DNA from: Tenebrio molitor
Lineage: Eukaryota; Arthropoda; Insecta; Coleoptera; Tenebrionidae
Direction of reading: 5' to 3'
NCBI RefSeq assembly: GCF_963966145.1
Contig: NC_091049.1
Coordinates: forward strand, 20,274,001-20,338,000
DNA: 64,000 nt
Shown here in pieces: positions 22,700 through 34,164 of this stretch. Position 1 is the first letter of the stretch; every line of letters starts with the position of its first letter. The notes beneath the pieces were generated by a model. That model was given only the letters and a program-made list of their open reading frames with translations, ran no database searches and was not told the origin of the DNA. A program made the position numbers and the translations under genes.

Positions 22700-24420
22700 A
22701 TTTGACATACTAAAAAAGGCTTTTGTTCCAAAAGCTCTAGGACATCAAGATCAACAACCTCAACCCTCGACTTCTAATAGTGCAAATGAAGGTATTGGAT
22801 GTAATGTGACCCATGCTGTTCACATTGAAGATCCTAAATTAAAGGCCATAAACATCAATGGTGCAGCGGTCGCAGCTACTATCGGAATCGGCATAGGAGC
22901 TGCTCAAATGACAGAATTTTTTAGCAGTATCAACATTCCACCCCTTGGAGTTCGGAGATACAAACATTTAGAAAACGAATATTTTGAGAAATTCCAGGAG
23001 TTCGCTTTAGAAACAATGCTTCAACCTGGAAAAGATGAAGTTGCCTATGCTATTGAAAATGGACACGTTGGACAAGACGGTGTTCCAGAAATCATGCTTG
23101 TTCCAGACGGGGCATGGTGTAAAAGATCATACAAAACAAACTATGATGCACATTCTGGGGTAGCTTGCATAATAGGGTCCACATGACAAAAATTCTCTTC
23201 TGGGCGTTAAAAATAAATACTGCGTGGTTTGCGCCAGATATGGTCCTGAAAAAGTTCACACTTGCTTTAAAAATTGGGAAGGTACTTCCACCAGTATGGA
23301 AAACAATTTCATCGTCGAAGGATTTAAACTGAGCATGCAATTACATGGACTTCGGTATAAATTTCTTATTGCTGACGGCGACAGTAGTGTCCACACAAAA
23401 CTTCTGGAGTGCAGACCTTACGGCAACATTACAGTTAAAAAAATTAAGTGCAAGAACTATTGCGCAAAATTACGAGATCTTTCAAACAAAAGATTCAGTT
23501 CCAAGGGTAATCTGGTACCCGTCTGTGCTAGAAAATCTTTGCAAGTCAACATTTTCCGTTTAAGAGTTGCGGTCACATGTGCAATAATGCATTATATAAA
23601 AGAAGACGTGCCAGAAGATGTCCAAGTGTCAGAACTTAAGAACGACATTGCAAACAGCCCCCGACATGTTTTTGGAGATTATCACAACTGTTCTAATTAC
23701 TTTTGTAAGAAGCAAAGATACACCTAATACTGCAGAAGCTAGTATGCTCTCTACCATGACTGAGTGTGGACTGTTAGACGACATTTGTTCAGCCGGATAC
23801 AGACTTAAATTTCACGCAAAAAGTCTTATAAAAAATGTGAACAACACATCTGCTGAGCGCTATAATTCAATCAAGACACGACGAAATATTTACCCTCAAA
23901 GACGTCGAAAGTATGCGTGATGATAATTTTTCTGAAAATTCTCCATTCATCCAAATTCTCAAAGCAAACATTGAATGTGTTGGACAGATTAATGCAAAAT
24001 AGAAAATCATGACAAAATAAAGAAAGATTTATTGCAAAAATTGTTTTTCTTCCAAATGAATTCGAACAAAACAATGTATCACGCATACAATGCTTCTCAC
24101 GTGGATAATCTTGTTTATAAATACGAAAAAATGAAAATATCCAGAAAAATATTCGAATCCATACAAAGAAGTTGAGGTGGATGCAGAGGAATGGATGGAA
24201 GTTGCTTTTAATTCATGTGGTCAATCGCAAACGTCAGTGTGGTTCAAGCAGCGGCAGCTACGAATAACTTGCAGTTCCAAAACGCATACAATCAAAACAA
24301 GATTGAACAATTTTGAAACCCTAGCGCAACGATTCGTCAAGAAAAAAAACACTGTTCGACCTACAGTTGCCATGAAATATGGCATGAACACCAAACTCGT
24401 GGCCAGAGCAGCTGGTGGAA
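22700..24420 (+). pseudogene. Mutator-like transposase with YqaJ-type tail
   Basis: The frame at 22710-23186 contains INGAAVAATIGIGIGAAQMT, VPDGAWCKRSYKTNYDAHSG and GVACIIGS; after a shift, CFKNWEGTSTSMENNFIVEG and LRYKFLIADGDSSVHTKLLE follow. This DGAW / NWEG-S-ME / DGDS order is the Mutator-like transposase domain (PF20700 type) found in many arthropod ORFs. Downstream, NVNNTSAERYNS and then TSVWFKQRQLRITCSSKT ... MKYGMNTKLVARAA match the N-terminus of a YqaJ exonuclease domain. Many shifts and stops are present. It sits between the two zeste-like copies. Confidence 0.65.
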
Positions 24421-25161
24421 GGAAGAGCCGCAAATCCGACGCAGCTCCAGCGGTACAATGTAAAATGGCAAGAGTTTGCGGAGAAGCTTAACCAATTTAA
24501 AGGTGTAAAAAAAAATGTTAAACAGTGGAAAGAGGTAATAGATACATTTCGCTTTATTATTATTTTTAAATCACCTGATTATTATTCCAGACTTTAAATG
24601 ATTTTTTAAGGTCAATGTTAAGAGGAAAGCCAGGGCTAAACACCTTGAAGCTACTGGTACAGGATCCGTACTTGGTCCTCTTGAAGAAAAATTGTTAGGG
24701 CTCATGTCCCAGACTGTAATTTCAGGGTGTCCTGAAGTAATGGAAGCAGGTTTTGGATCGTCAGGTGAACCTGCTGCTCCAGAATTGGATATTTCCGATT
24801 TGGTAAGTTGATATAATTGAATTCAGCATAAAAGTTACAATATTATATTGCTATCACAGCCTTGCACCTTCGATATCCATGAGGAGGAGTCTACATTGGG
24901 GGTGGACATTAACATGTTGGGTGTTGAATGCCAACAAACACAAACAAACAGAACTCAAGAAAAGGGGAAAAAACGCCATAATCCCCAAACTGATTTAACA
25001 GGTGTCGCAGCAAAGCATAAAGAGTGCCTTAGAATATTGGCCGAGTCTAATATAAAGCTGGCAAATGCGGTATTGACTCACGCTGCTAAGCGTAAAAAAA
25101 AGGCATGTCAGTGCAGCATTGCAATTGAAATTCCAATAATATTGTTTTCAATATATGTATA
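24395..25161 (+). pseudogene. Zeste-like Myb/SANT protein, copy 2
   Basis: The first visible block, NVKWQEFAEKLNQFKGVKKN with KQWKEV (to about 24535), is the second half of the Myb/SANT-like domain; the start codon region is lost where Mutator-like sequence joins. Exon 2 (24592-24803) reads, after one shift, VNVKRKARAKHLEATGTG and LEEKLLGLMSQTVISGCPE. Exon 3 (24861-25161) is open and ends in a basic helical tail (KLANAVLTHAAKRKKK). Intron positions match copy 1 but sequences differ, so this is a related, not duplicated, gene. Confidence 0.65.
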
Positions 25162-25183
25162 ATGAAATAAACACCTAAATATA

Positions 25184-25389
25184 CAGGCTGTTTTTGAAAT
25201 GCGTGCACAAATTTTAATCACAAGCTACTGGCTTCATGTAGAACTCGGAAAAAATATTAAAAAAATTCTATGTCAAAAAATAAAATGACACATTTTTTGA
25301 GCTAGAATTTTTTTAAATTGCTTTTAGTTTTCTACGTTGTCCTACAACCTCGTGGGTAAAATTTCGGCACATTTTAAAAATACACCCTG
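25184..25389. mobile_element. TA-flanked MITE of mariner type
   Basis: The ends CAGGCTGTTTTTGAAATG and CATTTTAAAAATACACCCTG are imperfect inverted repeats flanked by TA at 25182-25183 and 25390-25391. The body of 206 bp has no coding capacity. A related word, ACAGCCTGTATAA, occurs near 26750. Confidence 0.7.
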
Positions 25390-26769
25390 TATATCATGTT
25401 TTATAAAATTAACACGTAAGTCGAGTAAAAAAAATTAAAGGAATTTTTTTATAATCATCTCGCAATTAAGTGTCTAGGATCTAGATATCACCTAAGAATC
25501 ACGCTATAGTTCTAATACGTCAAAACGTAAATTACAATTAATTAGGAAGTTTTTTGTTGCTCCTGAGAAGTGAGCATAACTTAATTACGTGGTATTGCAG
25601 TTTTGACGACGAAATGAATATGGATGAAGTTTTATTTCAATAAATTTGTTTTGTAGCATTTTATAATGAGTTTTAATAGTCGGGCCTATAAGCTCCGGTT
25701 TATGTAAAAGTAGATATGTACCGGATATGCAACGTAGGGTTAAAAATAATATACAGTTTGGTGATAATAAAGTAAGGAACAAAATTCATTATAGCGTTAT
25801 CTGATATTAAAAAAAAAATCGCTCGGATAGGTTGGTTTTATTTCGAAAAATGCCATTCTGTGAAGTGCAATTTGTTTAAATAACGTCATTGGTTTATCCG
25901 CAATGACGTCATCACCAATTTTTTTAAATGCCAACCCCCACTTTTTTCTTCTCTTTCTCACAAACCTTCCTACTAGCTAAACGGCGAATGAAAAAAATTG
26001 TTACCTTATGTTAAAATAATTGTTTTGCGCGTGTTACAGGGAGACAATTTAGTAGTCTAGATTCTAATACTGAGTAGCCATAGAGAGAATGTAGTTTTGT
26101 TTAGTTGTTTACATAAATAAATGTGACGGTTAACGTTTTTGAGAATCTGTGTATCATTTTCCTTGCTCTCGAAGTTTTCCTCAAAGAATTCTGCAATAAA
26201 ACCTTACATAACAATTTTTTTGAAAAAATCACAAATTTTACTTCAAAAATTTAATTTAATTTTTACTGTAAAAATGTTAATTGAGCTCAAGCAAGAACAA
26301 ATAAACAACTAAGATTAACAATAAAATTTAACACTAAATTTGAAATTGTCCTCCGCCAACCATTTGGCGAACGACGTGTAAATATTTTTTGATTTTATTA
26401 TTTTGTTTTCGAAGAAAATAATAAAGTATTTCAAGATTGCACGTGAAAATTTTCAAACTGACCGATAAGCCAAACCGTAATTTAATTTTTTTTTTTTTTT
26501 CAGTTAGCTATGGACCAAATGATAACTTTTAATACATCATTAGATTAAAAAAAAAAAACGCTACCAGATTAAGCCTAAAAAACTACATGTCCATTTAAAA
26601 AAAAAAAGTTCAGTATAGTTAGGTATTGAAAATAAGGCAAAAAAATAGCTGTTTTGTAGCGCATGAAAAACCATATCTGTTTTTTTTTGCTCATTGACAT
26701 CGGATAATAAATAAAAAAAGTTATGGGTTGAGGCGTTTTTTTATCAAACAGCCTGTATAATTAAAAAAT
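25390..26769. other. AT-rich intergenic DNA
   Basis: No supported gene in about 1.4 kb. There are poly-A/T runs near 26490 and 26550, and a likely mariner-type TIR end, ACAGCCTGTATAA, at about 26749-26761. Confidence 0.45.
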
Positions 26770-26810
26770 ACAACTTAGGAATGGGTGGAGTCGATCTGAT
26801 GGACAGATTT
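26770..26810 (+). pseudogene. piggyBac transposase motif scrap
   Basis: The frame reads YNLGMGGVDLMDRFLKL, matching the GGVD-x-x-D signature of piggyBac transposases, which includes a catalytic Asp. Only 13-14 residues are present, and the piece ends exactly at the TIR at 26811, so a chance match cannot be excluded. Confidence 0.4.
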
Positions 26811-27060
26811 CTAAAGCTACGTATACACTCAAATGTCGACACTCGTGTCTAGAGGTGGTATATAGAGTGAATGTCGATGTATGTACAGCACATACATGGG
26901 TGTCGCTAGAGGCGACATTCGGTGTCGCGACACTGCTCTTGGAATGTAATAGACCATGGTGTGAACAATGTTCTTTCAACGTGTCGGGTCACGATCTAGC
27001 TGTACCAGCAAGCTGGAAATTTATTCCTACACACACTGCATATATAATTACTAAAGCGGA

Positions 27061-27400
27061 ATGGCTCAGTCCGTTGTTTGGACCAAAGAAAAGACAAAAT
27101 CATTAATTGAAATGTTGGAAGTCCTGAATTATGGGATACCTCAAGTCCACTCTACCGGGATCGAACAAAGAAAAATGCTGCGGTTGGAAAATTTGCAGAA
27201 CATTTCCAAGTACCCCACGTGGAAATTACTAGAAAGTTGCATAACCTGCGAACGCAAATGAATAATGAAGTGCGAAAAATTAAAAAATTAAAAATCGGGA
27301 GAGGGAGCCGATGATGTGATGTTCACTTCAAATTGGGAGTTTTTCAATTCCTTATTATTTATGATGGGAGGAATGACATGCGAGAACACTCAATCAGACA
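27061..27400 (+). pseudogene. MADF/SANT-type DNA-binding protein
   Basis: It begins MAQSVVWTKEKTKSLIEMLE, the start of a MADF/SANT-like domain. After shifts it continues with a TRKLHNLRTQMNNEV-like block and ADDVMFTSNWEFFNSLLFM, as in the MADF-domain partner proteins of PIF/Harbinger elements. The original frame stops at 27261. No recognisable transposase accompanies it, so its role in the outer element is an inference. Confidence 0.55.
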
Positions 27401-27987
27401 TTCTCAAAAAGTTCCGGTAATATTCTGCATCTTGCATTCTCAGTTCTGATAGCAAACGATTATAATATGCGCCTAACTCCCTTCTTTTCATGATTCACTC
27501 CTTCACCCAGCAACTTCTTGTTTTTTTGGAATTCTTTCGCTTTTTTACAAGGCAATAAATTATCATCGCTGCCGCTAACCGTCTTTTTATTCTTCACATA
27601 GTTGAAAATAGCCAACTACATACAAGATACCTACAACCTTTTACTTCATGAAATTGCCGGAGATTTAAGTATGTTAGAGAGCGGATAGTTAGGCAAATGC
27701 CTTTTGCCTGCCTTTTTTGCCTTTTCCATGCATTTTTTCTAAATATGCCTTTTTTTAAGAAAAAGATGCCTTTTTTGCCTTTTTTCGTGTTTTTCGGTCA
27801 GGTTTATTGAATTTAGAAGAGAATCGCCCTCAAATGTCACATGATTTATATTGACAAATCACAACTCCGAATTGTTTGAATAGCACCAATCACAATTTAA
27901 TTAAGCGGAAATTTTCCCTAGGGAAAATTTCCGATATAATTGCCCTAGGGAAAAATTTTTTCGGGCGATTCTCTTCCGAATATACCT

Positions 27988-28165
27988 CGGGACAGATATA
28001 TATCGCCAGAAATTTTTTCTTGCAGTCCAACACTCGTGTTTGTCGCTCAAAATTACCCTCGGGCTGAAGCCCTCGTGTAATTTTCTTGCGGCAAACACTC
28101 GTCTGTCAGGACTGCTCGAAAAAATTTCCGGCAATATATCTGTCCCTTGGTATATTATATATGAA
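27988..28165. repeat. Long imperfect palindrome P3
   Basis: Arms of ~80 bp beginning CCTCGGGACAGATATATATC and ending GATATATTGCCGGAAATTTT in complement surround the centre CCCTCGGGCTGAAGCCCTCG (about 28060-28079). Just upstream, CCCTAGGGAAAAT words repeat at 27915-27955. It lies in the 5' region of the hAT element. Confidence 0.8.
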
Positions 28166-29774
28166 AATTTAAAATACAAACTTCAATTATCAAGAAATTT
28201 GCTTTGGAAGAACCACCTAATTGCTTTTTAATTTTCCCTAAAATTAAATATTTCTCAGTACCTTTCAGCGTCACATTGTCCCTTTCATAGTTGTCGGACC
28301 AATAATCCTCTTTTACCTGGAACTAAACAATGAGTTCATTGAGGTAAGTATTTATCGCCGCCTAATGGGTTTTCGGCTTTTAAAATGTTTAAAATCCAAG
28401 ATTAAAGTGTATATAAAAGGAGCCGAATTTACCAGTTCTCTTTCATTCTAATTTCTGTGTTGTCTGTGCCGTGTGTAGTGCCGTGCTAGGTAGTGATAGT
28501 GTGCTATTTCAAAATGCCACCGGTGAAAGCGTGCCAAGTTGAAAAATGGACCAAATTGGACAAAAATTTAAGTGTTGACGGAAGCAATGTATTTTGTCAA
28601 GCTTGTTCCAAACCAGTAAGCTATATTACAGATTTTAAATTTGCGTTGCTTTAATGTCCTATTTCTACTTTTTAGATACATGCTACAAAGAAGTATCATG
28701 TAACACAACATTTAAGTAGTGGTAGACATTTAAAAAATTTAAAAAGTAACGAAGTACAGCCACTATTAAAAACTTTTGTCAGCGATGCCAATAAAAAATC
28801 TGGGCCATCTACATCTGAATTTTGTTTAAAATTATGTGAAGCATTTGTTGCAGCAAATATCCCTTTAAAGAAATTGAACAATCCAGTTTTAACAGAATTT
28901 TTAGCAACAACAACTAAAGAGATAATACCTTATGAATCTACATTACGCAAGAATTATCTACACATGTGTTATGAATCCGTAAGTGACAATTTTTTTTGTT
29001 AAAATATGTTTCTTATTGGGTTAATTCACAGAGAATAAAAGGAATTCAGGAAGATATTTCCGAGAATTATATTTGGATCTCAGTCGATGAAACTACAGAT
29101 GTCAAGGGTCGCTATATAGCGAATATGATAGTTGGGAAACTTACCCAGGAAGAAGCTGGAAATTCTCATCTTTTAGCGTCAAAGGAACTCGAAAAAACGA
29201 ACCACAAGACCATTGTTAATTTAATTTAATATATTTTTTTTAATTTTAAATGCCCTGTCTCGCTAGGAATTTTGTACCCTGAAGGAGTCAAAAAAGACAA
29301 AGTATATGAAAAAGGCTGGTGAAGTTCTTCAAATATTTTACCAAAACATGATTCATGTTACTTGTTTAGCCCATGGATTGCATAGAATATGTGAAACAAT
29401 CAGAGAAGAATTTCCTGCTGTTAATAAATTAATTTCCTCGACAAAAAAAGTAGAAATCAAAACTTAACTCGTAAAAATAAAAAAAAGTTTATTTACAGAT
29501 ATTCTTGAAGGCACCGTTACGAGTAGCTAGATATAAAGACATTCTCCCAGATTTGCCCTTGCCCCCCGAGCCAGTACTCACACGTTGGGGATCCTGGCTC
29601 TCCGCCTGTTTGTTTTACGCGAATTATTTTGATCGAATCAAAGAGGTAGGTAATACTAATACATTTCCACATTATGTCGATTAAGTTATTTATGTCCGAT
29701 CGGGCGAATTTTGCCTACTTATGGACTAGTTTTTAGGGCGTAATTCAGTATATTATAGCCCCGGGCTGTAATAG

Positions 29775-29905
29775 TTATTTATTTAACGAGTTCGTGTGTA
29801 ATTTTGGCTTTTTTTGGCATGAGTGGACCAGTTTAAAACTCGAGTGAAACGAGAGTTTTAAAGGTCCACGAGTGCCAAAAAAAGCCCAAATTACACAAGA
29901 ACGAG
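29775..29905. repeat. Long imperfect palindrome P4
   Basis: Arms of ~55 bp (AACGAGTTCGTGTGTAATTT and complement ending AACGAGTTG) surround the centre CTCGAGTGAAACGAGAG at about 29837-29853. It sits in what would be an hAT intron. Confidence 0.75.
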
Positions 29906-30219
29906 TTGAATACAACGTTTTTTTGTTCGACGAGCCCCTTAAAGGCTCCAGATCGCTAAAAATCTTTAAAATTAGCTTGACGTTTCGTTTTGACAAGTTG
30001 TCAAATTTATCAAAATCCGTTCACACAGGGGAAAATTCTCAAATTCTGACAGTGTCGAACAAAAAACGTTTTTATGGCCCTTGTTTATGCCGTTACTACA
30101 GTAATAACAATAACTGGCTTATTCCACCTTCCTGATTTTTGTGTCGTTATTTTAAAATTGAATCTACCTAAATTATTATAAAATTCAAAACTTCGACCGG
30201 ACATAAAATTTTGGGTGTT

Positions 30220-30692
30220 GGTCAGTAGCCCGCCGCGGTCAGTTTACCCTTTGCTAGAAGTTTGACGGCCCCAAAAGGTACAGGACGCTTGCGCGCAAAT
30301 AAGGGATTAAGATAATAAAATACAGCTATACCGTTAAACAGGTAGGACTACTTATTGCCCTTTGCATTGCACATGTTTCTTTTCATTTTGCTATTCTTAG
30401 TAAAATCTATAGGTAAAGTGGAATTCTGAAATTTGAGAAAATCTTCAGGGGGTGGATAAATACAATAAATAAAATTCGAAATATGTATAGGAAGCGTTAC
30501 AAATATGTAACCAATTTAATTAAGTTCTACATGTAAGAATAATGCTATCTACCGATTTGACTTTGTAAAAAGTGTTTGTTACCAATATAGTATGAAATAA
30601 TATAAATATTTCCCCTAACATTTCAGTGTTTTATATGAATCTGTTACCTAGGTGCGATTCGCAGGTAAACTGACCGCCGCGCGCTACTGACC
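30220..30692. mobile_element. 473-bp MITE
   Basis: Inverted ends GGTCAGTAGCCCGCCGCGGT and complement at 30664-30692 (29-30 bp, a few mismatches). No coding capacity. It ends only 14 bp before the MULE at 30707. No clear target duplication. Confidence 0.75.
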
Positions 30693-31191
30693 TATTACTA
30701 GGAGGCACTCGAACTGCGCACAGATTAGGAACAGGTAGTCAGGTTATCAGAAGGGTTGCTTAATCTTCAACTGAACTGCGCTCAGTACTTATGCAGGTAC
30801 TTTTTTTGTTTGTTTCGTTCGACGTTGCCTCCTGTGGATTTTGCCACAGGATAGCGACAAACAGACGCCAAATGTTGGGATTTTCCCAGTTCTTTGAGGG
30901 CCCACCAACGTATCGAAAGTAGGTACTTGTCGGCGGCATCATAATTCATAAACCAAATTGGACAGGCCGCTCTAACAACATTATGAATTTCCAAAAACTA
31001 TCTATTTCAAATAGTTGTCCATTGAGCAGATAGGAGAACCGAGAAGGGTGATGGCCAATAACAATTTTCAAAAAACTGTTTAGTGGGGGCTGGAAGGAGT
31101 GGTAAGAACGTGAGAAGAAATTATAAATAAGTGAGTTATAAGTAACAAATATAAGTTATTTGTGAATTTTAGTTTTACTAAAAGCGTAAAT

Positions 31192-32659
31192 ATGGAAAAA
31201 TTTGATACTATGTTAAGTCAATGTGGACAGTTGTTGTTAATTTTTGAAAAATACAAGTTTAGAAAATACAGTTTTAAAAACAAGTGAAGAAACAGTGTGG
31301 CGGTGTACAAACAAAAATTGCATAGCAACAGTTTACACTCTAAATTCAGTTTTTTCGAGAAAAGAAGGTACTCACAATCACAATTTGGAATAAGAATTAT
31401 TGGTAAGACCAAAAGTCAGTAACTCCTTAAAGAGACAAGCCCAAGAATTCATTTCTGCCAAACCAGCGAAATTAATTCGGAAAGAATTAAATAATCAAAG
31501 AGACGCATTAGAAACTATATCTGTCACCGATTTTCGATACATAAGAAACAATATTAATCGTGCACGATTACAATTAGTGCCAAAATTGCCAAGATCGGCT
31601 GAAGAGGTACAAATATTTTTAAATACTGCGAACTTAAAAACAAGTAAGGAAGAACCGTTCTTGTTGTGTAACAATCTATCAGAAAATATCGTTGTTTTCT
31701 TGTAAAAGCAATATCGAATTTATGTGCCAACAAGACACTCTTTACATGGACGGCACATTCGAATTTTGCACAAAATTCTTTGGGCAACTTTTTACCATAC
31801 ATGCATTGTGCAATGAGGTTTATGTGCCGGTAGTATTTTGTTGATTGAAAAATAAATCAAAAAGTACTTATTTAAGACTATTTAATATATTAAAAGAAAA
31901 ATGTGATTTGATGCATTGTATTCTAAACCCGAAGACTATTGTAATTGATTTCGAAATGGCAATTCATTTAAGCGTCGAAGAAGTTTGGCAAGGAGTCCAA
32001 ATTATTGGATGCCGATTCCATCTTGCGCTATCATGGTACGTATTATTTCATATTTCTTTTTTCTTTGTTAAGCAAATAATACATAACTTAAAATGATTTT
32101 TTATTACAGGTGGCGTAAAATACAGCAACTGGGACTAGCTTCAGAATATAAAAACGAGCAGTCTCCTATTGGAACCTGGCTAAAACATTTATTCGGCCTG
32201 ACATTTCTTCCACCGGCGGAAGTGGGAGATTGTTTCGTGGAAGATTTCATGTGCGAAAAACCAGAAAATTCGAAACTTGACCAGTTTGCTGATTATTTGG
32301 TTGACAATTACATCGACAGTGAGTCTAAATTTCCTCCAGAGATATGGGCGGAAAACAGTTGCAGCATTTTAAGGACGACAAACACATGCGAATCTTTCCA
32401 TTCTAAATTTAAAAGAGAAAATTCAAGCCCATATCCAAACATACATTCATTTTTAAAAGTATTGTTGGAAATGCAAACCGACACATATGTAAAACTTAAT
32501 TCTATTAAGCGAAATGAAAAGAAATATATTCGACGGGAAATATTGTTAAAACAGAACTTTATCCGATCAAAAATTATACAGTTAGATAGGCATGAAATAT
32601 CACGTTATAATTTTGTTAAATGTATTTCGTATAAATTTAGTAGTATTGCGAATTTGTAA
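31192..32659 (+). pseudogene. FLYWCH-MULE transposase
   Basis: The N-terminus is a FLYWCH-type finger (FEKYKFRKY ... VWRCTNKNC ... GTHNHNLE) after one shift. The frame at 31400-31705 has ETISVTDFRYIRNNINRAR; then MDGTFEFCTKFFGQLFTIHA (first catalytic Asp) and NPKTIVIDFEMAIH (second). A GT-AG intron at about 32035-32109 joins CRFHLALSW to WRKIQQLGLASEYKN. The final frame (to 32659) has RTTNTCESFHSKFKRE, the conserved C-terminal block of these transposases. Three disruptions are visible, so this copy is probably inactive. Confidence 0.75.
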
Positions 32660-32698
32660 TAGGTAAATATATTACTTTTTATGTTATGTATTATAATA

Positions 32699-34164
32699 CA
32701 GGGTCTCTATAAATGATTGTCGGGTCCAGCCAGCCATGGAAACTTGTCAAATTTTGAATGTGCCGCTTTGTTCGGCAATTAATGAATGTCACATTTTCAG
32801 GTTAGGTTGTTGGCTTTTAACCAGAGACAAGTTTCAACTGTGCTTTACTCTTGCTAACATTAATGTATTTATTATTTAATATCAACACCCACAGGGGAAC
32901 AATTATTGCCCCCATCGTACCGCCACACACTGTACAGGAATTGGTATGAGAACAAATCCAAACAGATAAATATTGAGAACACCTTGTCCTCGTATACCAC
33001 AATACAATACTTGATACTGCCTTTTTGTCTGCTTTAGTGCTTTCACATTTCTTGTTTTATGCTAGTGGTAAATACGACCTAGACTGAATTGTCGAATATG
33101 GTATTGACTCCCATTTTTTCTTCCAATATAAATAACAGTGTTTTTCATAACAAGTAAGTCTTACTGGTTTTTCAATCAAATCAAATGTATTCAACAACAT
33201 AATTTACAACACTAAAAAACGATAACAAATAGGTATTTTTTTATAAAATAGATTGAGAATGTCCCCCATTAACTTCTAAACACTTGACAATTCTTCATTT
33301 ATTTTCAAAAATATTTTGCAGCTTTTCTTAGTTAAGGGTAGGTATAGCAACACTGCTATCCACAGTTCCACACACCAATTTTCAAAACATGTAAAGGAGT
33401 CTCTACAAATTGGTGTGGATTCTCAGTACTCCAAATTATGAAATTGAGGTGATTTTCAAACTGAACACAACTTTGATAATCTGCAGGTTAGAGTTCTTGT
33501 ACAACACTAATTTTATAAAGATGCAGTTGTAGCCTATTTTTAATGATTTTGTGACAAGTGCATGGTGGTACACCAGATTGTTGAGATAAACAGGCTATTG
33601 ATATCTGTAGTCTTTTCCACCATTTCTTTCAAATCCTTGAGTATTTCATCAGATACTGGTGCTCGTCCTAATGATTTACCCCTGCTAATTGTTCTGATTG
33701 TTAAAAATCTGTTCACAATGTTGTTCAGATATTTTGATGGAATTCATTTTTACAAACAGATAATTCCCCATTATTAAACCTTCCATTTCGAAAGTAAAAA
33801 ACAACAATGAACGTGTTCTGTTCAACAGAATAAACCATTGTAAAGAAAATAAAGCTAAAATAAAACATAGAACATTAAAGCATAACCTCACAAATTTTGC
33901 CAGTGTATTTACCTCTAAAAGCGGACGTACTTGCAATTTTTATTGAAAAATACTGATTTTTGGTGTATATTAACTGTGATTAACTGCGATAAAACGAATA
34001 TAAGGAACCAAAACTCGACTGACAAGCGCAAACGAAACGTCAGTCACTAATGTCAGAAGTGACCGTGAAAACGAACTAGAATTTGGCATCGGTTTCAAAA
34101 AAGCGGAACAGTAAAATTTTTTTCCAAGGCTGGCTTGACCAGACAATCATTTATAGAGACCCTG
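32699..34164 (-). mobile_element. DUF4817-type mariner element
   Basis: The ends CAGGGTCTCTATAAATGATT and complement (to 34164) are flanked by TA on both sides. On the minus strand, after frameshifts, the order is GRAPVSDEILKDLKEMVEK, FISTIWC, then WSTENPHQFVETPLH and KIGVWN, and the C-terminal CLEVNGGHSQSIL (33247-33300). These are the HTH linker, catalytic core and terminal GGH motif of DUF4817-type mariners common in arthropods. The gene is decayed; the element is inserted in the 3' part of the MULE. Confidence 0.75.

Noticed and set aside
27988..28165. Palindrome as a microRNA or other structured RNA gene
   Set aside because: The arms are much longer than a typical miRNA hairpin, no conserved mature sequence is recognisable, and the design recurs across intergenic, intronic and transposon contexts. 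Small-RNA data would be needed.
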